The notes under the pieces: generated by a model
What the model saw: only the letters and a program-made list of their open reading frames with translations
Database searches by the model: none
What the model was told of the DNA's origin: nothing
Program-made: the position numbers and the translations under genes
Shown here: in pieces, positions 1 to 8,148 of the stretch
Layout of the letters: each line of letters opens with the position of its first letter
Position numbering within the stretch: position 1 is the first letter of the stretch
DNA from: Microcystis viridis FACHB-1342
GTDB taxonomy: Bacteria; Cyanobacteriota; Cyanobacteriia; Cyanobacteriales; Microcystaceae
DNA length: 62,002 bases
Reading direction: 5' to 3'
Assembly (NCBI RefSeq): GCF_014698335.1
Contig: NZ_JACJSV010000019.1
Coordinates: 1 to 62,002, forward strand

Positions 1-215
1 CTTTTGGCTTGGGCGGCAATTATATCTGAGGGGTGAAAATAGGGGGAATTCCAAAAGTCGTAGGTGGCACTCGCTGCGGCTAGATTTCCCGAAGCTTGTG
101 GCACACTTGTACTAGGTTGGCTGGCCAAGTTTTCTACGATACTGATTAACCTTTTCTTTCTTCTGGTGTCCCCTAGGTCTGCATACTGTAATTCTTGGGC
201 TGCCCATTTCTCCAT
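1..215 (-). pseudogene. Transposase N-terminus, cut by the window edge
   Basis: On the minus strand an ATG at 215-213 opens a frame that runs off the left edge (about 71 residues). It begins MEKWAAQELQYADLGDTRR and continues with KKRLISIVENLASQPSTSV and then an ASATYDFWNSP segment. This is the N-terminal DNA-binding domain seen in Tn5/IS4-like transposases (Tnp_DNA_bind type). A GGAGG lies about 11 bases before the ATG. Whether the element is complete cannot be judged because the catalytic DDE part would be outside the window. Family assignment is by pattern recognition. Confidence 0.7.
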
Positions 216-368
216 TTTTTTGCTTACCTCCACCTTAATTCCTTCTTTCAAAACTATACCTATCAATCGTTTCCCCTTTTTTTAAGTTTCTTCTCTTTTT
301 GTTAAGAAAGATCTGACTAATGGATAGCCTTATCAAGGGGGGCTTTGATCCCTCCTTATTAAGGGGGA

Positions 369-393
369 TCTGACAATTTTTAACACCTAACTA
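369..393. repeat. Short dispersed repeat, copy 1 (MITE target)
   Basis: A 25-base stretch ending in AACACCTAACTA recurs at 42476-42500 with one mismatch (24 of 25). A looser match to a 'cct..ttga/tta..aaggg' segment precedes both. Here it is interrupted by the MITE at 394-607; the copy at 42476 is uninterrupted. Confidence 0.65.
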
Positions 394-613
394 GGGTCTG
401 CTGAAAAAGTTTGTTGGTGGGGGCAGGGTGTGGGGTGTGGGGTGTGGGGTGTAGGGTTTTACCGATTTTGAGGTAGTCAGTTACCTAATTTTCAGGGAAA
501 AAGTACCTGAATTTTACCCCCGATCCCTCCAATGGTCGGCACTTTTTGAGGGAAAAAAAGTCTAAAAGCCTTATCCAACAAGGTTTTTAGATTTATTCAG
601 CAAGCCCTAACTA
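388..613. mobile_element. MITE family A, copy 1, with 6-bp target-site duplication
   Basis: The element occupies 394-607 (214 bp). Its ends are imperfect inverted repeats: GGGTCTGCTGAAAAA on the left, and GGGCTTGCTGAATAA read inward from the right. It is flanked by the direct repeat TAACTA at 388-393 and 608-613. Internally it carries a GGGGTGT heptamer run near one end (about 425-455) and a CTTGTTGG/CCAACAAG segment at the other. It has no coding capacity, so it would need a transposase in trans. A second copy in the opposite orientation lies at 55688-55894. Confidence 0.8.
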
Positions 614-688
614 ATTAGAAAGAAAAAGAATATCCAAAAAGTTCTATCTACAACTTTTGCAAGAGGGATCAAGGAGAAAATCAAGGAT

Positions 689-1957
689 TTACAATCTCGG
701 TTTCAGAACAGTCCACTGGGTTACGGGGGCCATGGCTTTCCAACCTAAAAACTTGCCGACCGGTTCGGCTTTTTCAATGCCAATTCGCAGCAGTTCCCCT
801 CCTAATTTACTATGCCATTGCAAGAGAACTAATTCGCTTTCAATTGTAACAGTATTGGCAATAAGACGACCCCCGGGGCGCAGGGCTAACCAACAGGTTT
901 CCAATAGGTGGGGTGTGGTGATACCGCCACCAATAAAAATAGCGTCCGGTTGCGGTAAATCTTCCAGGGCGCTCGGTGCGATTCCGGCGACGATTTGCAG
1001 GTGAGGCGTTCCCAGGGCGGCGGCATTATCGGCAATGTATTGTAATCTGGTGGGATGATGTTCGATCGCAATAGCCTGGCAACGGCGATCGCTACGCAGC
1101 CACTCAATGGCAATGGAACCACAACCCGCCCCCACATCCCAGAGCAATTGTCCGGGTAAGGGAGCCAATCTGCTCAGAGTGATAGCACGAACTTCTCTTT
1201 TTGTCAACTGTCCGTCATGATGGTAAGCAGAATCCGGCAGTCCAGGAAGGCGCGGCGCCTGGGTAGGAGGATTAGAGGAGATGCAGCTAATGGCGATGAC
1301 ATTTAGATCCGCCAGATCTGTAAACTCCCAATCGTTGGCGATGCCTTGAATGTGGCGTTCTCGGGTTCCCCCTAGATGTTCTAAAACCGTGATGGAACTC
1401 TCGCCAAAACCTCCCTCCCGGAGCAGCCGAGCAGCGATCGCCGGAGTCTGGGCATCGGCGCTTAGTACCAGCAGTTTAGCGCCGGGATAAAGCACCCCAT
1501 TCAACCAAGCCAGGGGCCGACCGCACAAACTCAAAGTTTCCACTTCACTCAGGGACCAACCCAAACGACTACAGGCAAGACTAAAGCTAGAAGGAGAGGG
1601 AATAATCGTCATTTCCTCCAGGGGAATCTGGCGGGTGAGGGTGACACCAATTCCGTAGCACATGGGATCACCACTGGCCAAAACACAGACAGATTGACCA
1701 CGACGGCGGATAATCTCGTTAATGGAGTCTTGAATGGGAGAAGTCCAGAGCAGTTTTTGCCGTTGATCCTCTGGGGGTAACATTGCCAGATGACGTTCAC
1801 CACCGACAATAACTGATGCTAAAGAAAGCAGACTTCGCCCCACCGAACTTAAACCTTCTAAGCCATCTTCACCAATTCCTATGATCGATAGCCATTTCGA
1901 CTTACAATTGCGATCCGCCATATTAAAAAAAATCGCTACTATTTCATTATCTGCCAT
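689..1957 (-). CDS. cobL: Precorrin-6Y C5,15-methyltransferase (decarboxylating)
   Basis: This 422-aa bifunctional corrin-ring enzyme methylates C5 and C15 and decarboxylates the C12 acetate. The N-terminal half (about residues 20-215) is a CbiE-type tetrapyrrole methylase, with WLSIIGIGEDGLEGL and VCVLASGDPMCYGIG motifs. The C-terminal half (about 240-420) is a CbiT-type SAM fold with WDVGAGCGSIAIEW and AIFIGGG. Full length for a CobL fusion. An in-frame ATG at codon 13 is an alternative start. It diverges from the DUF3782 gene at 2021 and is separate from cobGHI, so the pathway genes here are in two transcription units. Confidence 0.93.
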   Translation of the reverse strand: MADNEIVAIFFNMADRNCKSKWLSIIGIGEDGLEGLSSVGRSLLSLASVIVGGERHLAMLPPEDQRQKLLWTSPIQDSINEIIRRRGQSVCVLASGDPMCYGIGVTLTRQIPLEEMTIIPSPSSFSLACSRLGWSLSEVETLSLCGRPLAWLNGVLYPGAKLLVLSADAQTPAIAARLLREGGFGESSITVLEHLGGTRERHIQGIANDWEFTDLADLNVIAISCISSNPPTQAPRLPGLPDSAYHHDGQLTKREVRAITLSRLAPLPGQLLWDVGAGCGSIAIEWLRSDRRCQAIAIEHHPTRLQYIADNAAALGTPHLQIVAGIAPSALEDLPQPDAIFIGGGITTPHLLETCWLALRPGGRLIANTVTIESELVLLQWHSKLGGELLRIGIEKAEPVGKFLGWKAMAPVTQWTVLKPRL

Positions 1958-1980
1958 CAGGCTCTATCCTTCAAACAAGA

Positions 1981-1986
1981 TATAAT
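1981..1986 (+). promoter_or_regulatory. Candidate -10 element, duplicated upstream of both DUF3782 copies
   Basis: TATAAT sits 35 bases before the ATG at 2021, inside a segment (ACAAGATATAATCG.GTTAGTG) that is repeated almost exactly at 2658-2680, ahead of the second copy, where TATAAT is at 2665-2670. No convincing -35 hexamer is seen at either position. Conservation of the upstream segment shows that the duplication unit included the promoter region. Confidence 0.4.
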
Positions 1987-2020
1987 CGCGTTAGTGCTAA
2001 GTTAATTTATCTGAAAAATT

Positions 2021-2647
2021 ATGACCACCACCGCCGATGACGTTTGGAAATTATTAGCCGAATTAGTAGAAGCTCAAAAAGAGACAGAAAGATGCTTTCA
2101 AGAAACCGAGCGACGCTTTCAAGAAACGGAGCGGATTCTCAAAGAACAATCTTTAGAAACCGAGCGGATTCTCAAAGAACAATCTTTAAAAACCGATCGC
2201 CAAATTACTAGACTCAGTAAAGAAATTGGTAATCTTGGAGGTAAATGGGGACGTTTTGTCGAAAATATGGTAGCCCCAGCTTGTGAGACTTTATTTTTAA
2301 ATCGTCAGATTCCCGTACATCAAGTTAGTCAAAGAGTCAGAAAACGTCTCGACGGTAAAACCCTAGAAATTGATGTGTTAGTAACTAATGAAAATCATGT
2401 GCTGGTAGTGGAAGTCAAAAGTAGTTTAAGTGTAGATGATGTCAAAGAATTAATCAAGAATCTAACAGAATTTAGGCAATTTTTCCCAGAATATAACCAT
2501 AAACAATTATATGGGGCAGTAGCAGGCATTGAAATCGAAGAAGGAGCAGATAAATATGCCTATCGTCAAGGTTTATTTGTCTTGGCACAAAGGGGTGAAA
2601 ATGTAGCGATTCTTAACGATACTGAGTTTCAACCGAAAACGTGGTAG
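2021..2647 (+). CDS. DUF3782-type PD-(D/E)XK nuclease-like protein, copy 1
   Basis: 208 aa. The N-terminal 75 residues form a charged coiled coil built from repeats of the type ETERRFQ and ETERILKEQSL. The C-terminal part carries the conserved GGKWGRFVENMVAPACETLF segment. It ends with a nuclease-like core, EIDVLVTNENHVLVVEVKSS, in which the acidic residue and E-x-K resemble the PD-(D/E)XK catalytic set. Target and role are unknown; the family is abundant in Microcystis-type genomes. It is a tandem paralogue of the next gene, from which it differs chiefly by extra coiled-coil repeats. A product with intact catalytic-type residues is expected, but activity is inferred only. Confidence 0.8.
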   Translation: MTTTADDVWKLLAELVEAQKETERCFQETERRFQETERILKEQSLETERILKEQSLKTDRQITRLSKEIGNLGGKWGRFVENMVAPACETLFLNRQIPVHQVSQRVRKRLDGKTLEIDVLVTNENHVLVVEVKSSLSVDDVKELIKNLTEFRQFFPEYNHKQLYGAVAGIEIEEGADKYAYRQGLFVLAQRGENVAILNDTEFQPKTW

Positions 2648-2704
2648 GGGCTTTAAAAACAAGATATAATCGGGTTAGTGCCAAGTTAATTCAGAGGAAA
2701 AATT

Positions 2705-3274
2705 ATGACCACCACCGCCGATGATGTTTGGAAATTATTAGCCGAATTAGCAGAAGCTCAAAAAGAGACAGAAAGATGCTTTCAAGAAACCGAGCGACGC
2801 TTTCAAGAAACCGATCGCCAAATTACCAGACTCAGTCAAGAAATTGGTAATCTTGGAGGTAAATGGGGACGTTTTGTCGAAAATATGGTAGCCCCCGCTT
2901 GTGAGACTTTATTTTTAAATCGTGATATTCCCGTACATCAAGTTAGTCAAAGAGTCAGAAAACGTCTCGACGGTAAAACCCTAGAAATTGATGTGTTAGT
3001 AACTAATGAAAATCATGTGCTAGTAGTGGAAGTTAAAAGTAGTTTAAGTGTAGATGATGTCAAAGAATTAATCAATAATCTAACAGAATTTAGGCAATTT
3101 TTTCCCGAATATAACCACAAACAATTATATGGGGCAGTAGCAGGCATTGAAATCGAAGAGGGAGCGGATAAATATGCTTATCGTCAAGGTTTATTTGTCT
3201 TAGCACAAAGGGGGGAAAATGTAGCGATTCTTAACGATACTGATTTTCAACCAAAAACGTGGTATGATCCTTAA
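2705..3274 (+). CDS. DUF3782-type PD-(D/E)XK nuclease-like protein, copy 2
   Basis: 189 aa, nearly identical to the gene 57 bases upstream over the whole C-terminal domain, including EIDVLV and VVEVKSS. It lacks the ETERILKEQSL repeats, so the coiled coil is about 20 residues shorter. A GAGG lies 10 bases before the ATG. Its stop is immediately followed by the cobalamin riboswitch of the cobG operon, so the riboswitch may share readthrough transcripts from this gene. A third, more diverged paralogue is at 24524. Confidence 0.8.
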   Translation: MTTTADDVWKLLAELAEAQKETERCFQETERRFQETDRQITRLSQEIGNLGGKWGRFVENMVAPACETLFLNRDIPVHQVSQRVRKRLDGKTLEIDVLVTNENHVLVVEVKSSLSVDDVKELINNLTEFRQFFPEYNHKQLYGAVAGIEIEEGADKYAYRQGLFVLAQRGENVAILNDTDFQPKTWYDP

Positions 3275-3386
3275 ACTTGTCTTTGGGAAAGTCCAGTGCA
3301 ATTCTGGTACTGTGCCGCAGCTGTAATCAAGTAAAAAGTAAAAAGAGTACATCTTCCCTTTTTCCTTGCGAGTCAGAATACCAATT
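3275..3386 (+). promoter_or_regulatory. Cobalamin (B12) riboswitch
   Basis: The leader of cobG shows the ordered landmarks of the cobalamin element: GGGAA (about 3285), an AGTGCAATTCTGG stretch corresponding to the usual GGTGAAATTCC segment, TGCCGCAGCTGTAATC corresponding to the B12-box core CCGC.ACTGT, and a closing GAGTCAGAATACC. Spacing between parts is as expected for the family. It lies 75 bases upstream of cobG and should repress cobG-cobH-cobI when adenosylcobalamin is sufficient. Recognition is by eye; a covariance-model search (Rfam RF00174) would confirm it. Confidence 0.85.
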
Positions 3387-3460
3387 ACAAGCTTTTGATC
3401 GGTAGTATAGACAACTAATTTTCTAACTACTTCTCTGCGTCGCATGGAGAACAAACAACG

Positions 3461-4885
3461 GTGAATTGGTTAGTTGAAGCAAATGCTTGTCCCGGTTTAT
3501 TTTATGGCACTGCTGCCCAGGATGGATTTTTAATTCGTCTCCGCACCCCCGGTGGATGGCTCAATTCTCCACAGGGAAAAGCGATCGCCACTTGGCTCGA
3601 ACAATGGCAGACGACAATACAAGTTACCAATCGGGCAAATCTGCAAATTCGCGGACTGCAAAAATCCCCCAGTTTAGAAGAATTTCAAACCCTGCAAAAA
3701 TTAGGGTTAGCTGCCCATAACCCCAGTATCGATCATCTGCGTAATATCATGTCCAGTCCCACGGCTGGAATTGACTGCCAAGAATTGATCGATACTCGTC
3801 CATTAGTCCAAGAATTAGATAATTTTATCCAAAATTATCCATCAATTGCCCAACTAAGTCCTAAATTTAGTATCGGGATCGATGGCGGTGGTGCAGTGGG
3901 AATTGGCACTGGTTCAACTATGGCTTGGCAACACCGCTATAATGAGATTCAGCTATCGGCAATTACCGTCAAAAATCCGACAAATTTAACTTCTCTTGTT
4001 TGCTTTCGATTAGCACTTGGAGGAGATAAACAATTATATGACACGGACTTATTAATTGAGCCAGAAAACTGTTTAGCTGTGGTCAAAGCTCTAGTAAAGG
4101 TTTATGTCAATTATGTTCAACAAACCCCCAATATCAAGGGGAAAAAACCTCGGATGAAACACCTAATCAAAGATTGGGGATTGACAAAATATCTCGAACA
4201 AGTTAACTCCCGATTACATCGGACTTCTACCGGCATAATACAAGGGCAAGAATACCAGCAGGCTGCCCATTCTACTCAACCCTATTTTCATCTAGGAATT
4301 CATCCTCAAAAGCAACCCAGATTGTCTTATGTTGGCCTATCATTAAGATTAGGACAATTGACGGCTAATCAACTATGGGGATTAGCGGCACTATCAGAAA
4401 CTTTTGGCAGTGGTCAGTTACGATTAACCCCTTGGCAGACTGTTATATTACCCGATATTCCCGATGAAAAAGTGTCAGAATTGTTGCCAAAACTGGCATC
4501 ACTAGGATTATCCGCTTCTCCCGGATGGGATGCGGGGATAGTTGCCTGTAGCGGTAAACCGGGTTGTGCGGCAGCGGCCACTGCAACTCAAATTCATGCT
4601 TCTCTCCTGGCAGATTATTTGCAGGAACACTTAACCTGCAATTCTCCTGTTAATATTCACTTGACGGGTTGTGCTAAATCCTGCGCTCAACCGGGTCCTG
4701 CGGAAATTACCCTTTTAGGAACTACCATCGAGGAAAATGGCCAAATACTAGAAGCTTATCAAGTCTATGTGGGTGATAGTCAAAAGTTCTTAGAAACACC
4801 CATATTTGAGGGAGAATTTACCAAGATTCCCCCGCTCATAGCCCAAATTTTAAGCTCCCAAAAATCAAAAAATTTAGATGAATAG
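3461..4885 (+). CDS. cobG: Precorrin-3B synthase (CobG-type sirohaem/Fe-S oxidoreductase)
   Basis: 474 aa, nitrite/sulfite-reductase family. It has two ferredoxin-like half domains (about 10-70 and 270-340) and a [4Fe-4S]-binding cysteine set near the C-terminus, in ACSGKPGCAAAA and LTGCAKSCAQPGP. In the aerobic corrin pathway CobG makes precorrin-3B. The start is GTG at 3461; the ATG at 3444 is out of frame and stops at once. A GGAG sits 12 bases upstream. First gene of a riboswitch-controlled operon; it overlaps cobH by 8 bases. Which oxygen strategy the organism uses for ring contraction cannot be decided from this gene alone. Confidence 0.88.
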   Translation: MNWLVEANACPGLFYGTAAQDGFLIRLRTPGGWLNSPQGKAIATWLEQWQTTIQVTNRANLQIRGLQKSPSLEEFQTLQKLGLAAHNPSIDHLRNIMSSPTAGIDCQELIDTRPLVQELDNFIQNYPSIAQLSPKFSIGIDGGGAVGIGTGSTMAWQHRYNEIQLSAITVKNPTNLTSLVCFRLALGGDKQLYDTDLLIEPENCLAVVKALVKVYVNYVQQTPNIKGKKPRMKHLIKDWGLTKYLEQVNSRLHRTSTGIIQGQEYQQAAHSTQPYFHLGIHPQKQPRLSYVGLSLRLGQLTANQLWGLAALSETFGSGQLRLTPWQTVILPDIPDEKVSELLPKLASLGLSASPGWDAGIVACSGKPGCAAAATATQIHASLLADYLQEHLTCNSPVNIHLTGCAKSCAQPGPAEITLLGTTIEENGQILEAYQVYVGDSQKFLETPIFEGEFTKIPPLIAQILSSQKSKNLDE

Positions 4886-5513
4886 AATGGAATACATTAA
4901 GAATGGTGAGGAAATTTACCGCAAATCTTTTGCTATTATTCGGGCTGAAACTAACTGGAAAAATCTCCCCGATGATTTAGCCCCTGTGGCAGTTCGTCTA
5001 ATTCATTCCTGCGGGATGACAGACATAACAGAAGATTTAGAAGCATCACCAGACGCGGTTAAAATCGGACGAAATGCTCTCGCTGGGGGTGCAGCAATTC
5101 TCTGTGATTCTCAAATGGTCGCTAATGGCATTACCAAAGCCCGTTTACCTAAAAATAATCCGATTATTTGTACCCTCAATTATCCAGAAGTGACCGAGTT
5201 AGCACGACAAATTAATAATACCCGCTCCGCTGCCGCTTTAGAACTTTGGCAACCTCATTTAGCTGGAGCAGTGGTAGCCATTGGTAATGCACCAACCGCA
5301 CTTTTTCACCTACTAGAATTGCTCGATCAAAATGTAGCTAAACCGGCTTTGATTTTAGGCTTTCCCGTGGGATTTGTAGGAGCGGCAGAGTCGAAAATAG
5401 AATTAGCAACTAATAGTCGTGGCGTGCCATTTATTACCCTGCACGGACGTAGAGGCGGCAGCGCAATCGCAGCAGCAGCAGTCAATGCTTTAGCAAAAGA
5501 GAACGAATTATGA
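4878..5513 (+). CDS. cobH: Precorrin-8X methylmutase
   Basis: 211 aa, the usual CobH/CbiC length. It catalyses the C11-to-C12 methyl shift that converts precorrin-8X to hydrogenobyrinate. The RLIHSCGMTDITEDL motif contains the histidine conserved in the active site, and the C-terminus has GFPVGFVGAAESK and LHGRRGGSAIAAA. It overlaps cobG by 8 bases and cobI by 4 (ATGA), which indicates translational coupling. Confidence 0.93.
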   Translation: MNRMEYIKNGEEIYRKSFAIIRAETNWKNLPDDLAPVAVRLIHSCGMTDITEDLEASPDAVKIGRNALAGGAAILCDSQMVANGITKARLPKNNPIICTLNYPEVTELARQINNTRSAAALELWQPHLAGAVVAIGNAPTALFHLLELLDQNVAKPALILGFPVGFVGAAESKIELATNSRGVPFITLHGRRGGSAIAAAAVNALAKENEL

Positions 5514-6214
5514 ATAAATTAGGCAAACTTTATGGATTAGGAATCGGTCCCGGTGATCCCGAATTGTTGACGCTAAAAGCACACCGGATTCTCACAACTG
5601 TTCCGGTAATTGCTTATCCTACCTTAGAAAGTGGCAAAGTTTTGGCACGAGCAATTGTGTCGGATTTTATCCGTCCCGAGCAGATAGAAATTCCCATGCC
5701 TTTACCTTTTAGTGCCGAGCGCAGTTCTCAACCTCATTATGATATTGCCGCCGAAAATATCGCCGAACAGTTAAACTTAGGCCGAGATGTGGCAGTTTTA
5801 TGTGTGGGCGATCCGATGTTGTATGGCACGTTTATGTATATCTTTAATCGCTTGTGCAATCGCTTTTCCATTGAAGTCGTGCCGGGTATTTCTTCAGTGA
5901 TGGCAAGTGCAGCAATGCTGGGTGTACCTATCACTTATCGAAATGACGTATTTAGTATCATGCCCGCTACTTTAGAGGCGGAAATATTGCGGGATCGCCT
6001 AGCATTTATCGATGCAGCAGCGATTATTAAATTAGGCAGACATTTCGCTAAAGTTCGTGATATTCTCGAGGAATTAGGATTATTAGAACGCGCCCTCTAC
6101 ATCGAACGAGCAACCTTACCCAATCAGCAAATTATTCCGATTACCGAAATCGATCCAGAGGCTGTCACCTACTGGTCATTAATTCTGATTCCTAGTAAAA
6201 CTAAACTCCAATAA
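5510..6214 (+). CDS. cobI: Precorrin-2 C20-methyltransferase
   Basis: 234 aa tetrapyrrole methylase that transfers a methyl from SAM to C20 of precorrin-2. Motifs are YGLGIGPGDPELLTLKA at the N-terminus, VLCVGDPMLYGTF in the middle and VVPGISSVMASAA, all typical of the class III methylase fold. It starts within the last codons of cobH (ATGA overlap) and is the last gene of the riboswitch operon. A weak hairpin (6258-6279) follows the stop. Confidence 0.92.
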   Translation: MNKLGKLYGLGIGPGDPELLTLKAHRILTTVPVIAYPTLESGKVLARAIVSDFIRPEQIEIPMPLPFSAERSSQPHYDIAAENIAEQLNLGRDVAVLCVGDPMLYGTFMYIFNRLCNRFSIEVVPGISSVMASAAMLGVPITYRNDVFSIMPATLEAEILRDRLAFIDAAAIIKLGRHFAKVRDILEELGLLERALYIERATLPNQQIIPITEIDPEAVTYWSLILIPSKTKLQ

Positions 6215-6257
6215 TTCTATAGACATAGTTAAATCTTCTATCCCCTACCTGACAAAA

Positions 6258-6279
6258 CCTATCGGGTTTAGATGATAGG
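6258..6279 (+). terminator. Weak hairpin after cobI
   Basis: CCTATC (6258-6263) pairs with GATAGG (6274-6279) across a 10-base loop. There is no following U-tract, so it is at best a weak terminator or processing site. Confidence 0.25.
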
Positions 6280-6449
6280 AAGAATTTCATGAAGATTTTG
6301 CTAAAATTGTCGATGCCTATATTGGGAATGATCGAGTATATGTATTTATTGACGATTTAGATCGCTGTAAACATCCAAAATCAGCAGAGTTGATGCAAGC
6401 GATTAACTTGATGATTGCTGATGATCCGTCAGTGGTGTTGATTTTCTGA
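6279..6449 (+). pseudogene. Fragment of a KAP-family P-loop NTPase
   Basis: A 56-codon frame reads EEFHEDFAKIVDAYIG, then VYVFIDDLDRCKHPKSAELM, then DDPSVVLIF and stop. VFIDDLDRC is the Walker B region typical of KAP NTPases (Kidins220/ARMS/PifA family). There is no start codon, Walker A or membrane part: stops lie just upstream (6273-6278). Its terminal TGA (6447-6449) is supplied by the end of the MITE that follows. A full-length KAP gene must have existed elsewhere or been deleted here. Confidence 0.7.
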
Positions 6450-6676
6450 CAGGGGGACAAGCGAGCTAAAAAATTTGCCAACAAAGGCTTCTGGCTTCTC
6501 TCGCTAGAAATAGATCGAGCGATTCTAGGCAAAAAGCTAACGAAAGAATTAGGGATAGGAGCGAGCTTACTAGGAATCATTATTAATAAGTGAGAGATGG
6601 TGCGGCGAACTTTTTCGAGCTAAAATCATGAAAAGTTTACGATATATGGATTTCAGCTTTCTTGTCCCCCTGTCAG
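6446..6676. mobile_element. MITE family B, 231 bp, 16-bp perfect terminal inverted repeats
   Basis: The ends are CTGACAGGGGGACAAG (6446-6461) and its exact reverse complement (6661-6676); partial pairing continues inward. No open frame in it looks like a transposase. No target-site duplication is visible: the left flank is a KAP NTPase fragment and the right flank is the 3' end of a Uma2 gene. This suggests a rearrangement between two copies, or a deletion beside the element. The TIR places a TGA two bases inside each end. Confidence 0.8.
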
Positions 6677-7239
6677 GTTTCTAGGGTGATATCCTCGTAT
6701 AAATCCCGAAGAGATGCCGTCAGATTAATACTCTGTAAACTAAAACTTTCTTGCTGATAGGTTTGCAGAATCCATAAACCCTGTTCACCGCGTCGAAAAG
6801 TTTCCACTCGTTGGTGTTTACTATTCACTAAGACATATTCCTCTAAACTTTCTAGAGTTTGATAATCATTAAATTTATCCCCCCTGTCAAAAGCTTCTGT
6901 AGAATCGGAGAGAACTTCGATAATCAATTTAGGAAAACTTTTGTAGGTAGCAGTTTCTCTATCTCTGTCATCGCAGGTGACAAGAATATCGGGATAATAA
7001 AAGTGATTGCGTTTCTCTAATCTGACTTTCACATCGGCAAAATAAACCCGACAATCGGAACCACGCAAATGATTACGAATGATAAAAGTTAAATTGAGTC
7101 CGATAATATTATGAGTATCCGTCGTTCCTGCCATGGCGTAAATTTGCCCATCGATATATTCATGTTTAATGGGACTTTTTTCTTCAAACTGAAGATATTC
7201 TTCTGGAGTGAGATTATTATAGTTAGATAGAGCAATCAT
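6673..7239 (-). CDS. Uma2-family (DUF820) endonuclease-like protein, truncated copy
   Basis: 188 aa PD-(D/E)XK-like protein of the Uma2 family. LTPEEYLQFEE lies at the N-terminus, KHEYIDGQIYAMAG follows, and YPDILVTCDD plus LIIEVLSDST form the presumed catalytic region. It is almost identical to the gene 26 bases upstream on the same strand. Its C-terminus stops at EDITLET because the TGA stop is formed by the MITE end at 6673-6675; the neighbour has eight further residues (VNDTPESP). The tail is probably dispensable. Biological role unknown. Confidence 0.8.
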   Translation of the reverse strand: MIALSNYNNLTPEEYLQFEEKSPIKHEYIDGQIYAMAGTTDTHNIIGLNLTFIIRNHLRGSDCRVYFADVKVRLEKRNHFYYPDILVTCDDRDRETATYKSFPKLIIEVLSDSTEAFDRGDKFNDYQTLESLEEYVLVNSKHQRVETFRRGEQGLWILQTYQQESFSLQSINLTASLRDLYEDITLET

Positions 7240-7265
7240 GGGTTTAATCGTTGAAGGAGATTTTC

Positions 7266-7856
7266 TTAAGGGCTTTCGGGAGTATCATTAACCGTTTCTA
7301 GGGTGATATCCTCGTATAAATCCCGAAAAGATGCCGTCAGATTAATACTCTGTAAACTAAAACTTTCTTGCTGATAGGTTTGCAGAATCCATAAACCCTG
7401 TTCACCCCGGCGAAAAGTTTCCACTCGTTGGTGTTTACTATTGACTAAGACATATTCCTCTAAACTTTCTAGAGTTTGATAATCATTAAATTTATCCCCC
7501 CTGTCAAAAGCTTCTGTAGAATCGGAGAGAACTTCGATAATCAATTTAGGAAAACTTTTGTAGGTAGCAGTTTCCCTATCTCTGTCATCGCAGGTGACAA
7601 GAATATCAGGATAATAAAAGTGATTGCGTTTCTCTAATCTGACTTTCACATCGGCAAAATAAACCCGACAATCGGAACCCCGCAAATGATTACGAACAAT
7701 TGTGTATATATTCCCCCCAACAATATTATGAGTATCCGTCGTCCCTGCCATGGCGTAAATTTGTCCATCGATATATTCGTGTTTAATGGGACTTTTTTCT
7801 TCAAACTGAAGATATTCTTCTGGAGTGAGATTATTATATTTAGATAGAGCAATCAT
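7266..7856 (-). CDS. Uma2-family (DUF820) endonuclease-like protein
   Basis: 196 aa, intact tandem paralogue of the gene at 6673-7239. It has the same PD-(D/E)XK-like signature (YPDILVTCDD, LIIEVLSDST, EAFDRGDKF). The two proteins differ almost only in a short patch around residues 40-48 (VGGNIYTIV here, IGLNLTFII there), against near identity elsewhere, which suggests gene conversion. Uma2 proteins are hugely expanded in cyanobacteria; no pathway is implied by the neighbours. Confidence 0.82.
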   Translation of the reverse strand: MIALSKYNNLTPEEYLQFEEKSPIKHEYIDGQIYAMAGTTDTHNIVGGNIYTIVRNHLRGSDCRVYFADVKVRLEKRNHFYYPDILVTCDDRDRETATYKSFPKLIIEVLSDSTEAFDRGDKFNDYQTLESLEEYVLVNSKHQRVETFRRGEQGLWILQTYQQESFSLQSINLTASFRDLYEDITLETVNDTPESP

Positions 7857-8148
7857 CGTTTTTTCTGCTAATTACAACTATATTAAGTACCTAAGCAAAA
7901 TTAATTATACATCTAAGCCGTTAGCCTTTTCTGTAATCAGTAAGCAGTATTAAGTAACAGTAACATTCCCTGATTACTGTTCACCGTTCACCGATAACTG
8001 AAAAGTCTCCTCTCTCCGAGTCTCAACTAGGAAATTAACTTTGCAGGATTAGATACCTGTTGAAATACTGTCTAGGGGAACCGGCAAAAAGAGCCTCGAA
8101 TGGTTAATCTATATGTTATTACTCTTGTAACCCTCTATAACTACTGCT

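Noticed and set aside
3200-3454. Minus-strand open frame of 84 codons across the cobG leader
   Set aside because: It overlaps the second DUF3782 gene and the cobalamin riboswitch, has no family-like sequence, and is explained by the riboswitch on the other strand.
6317-6580. Minus-strand frame of 87 codons over the KAP fragment and MITE
   Set aside because: It crosses the MITE boundary, and the opposite frame carries the recognisable KAP Walker B sequence.
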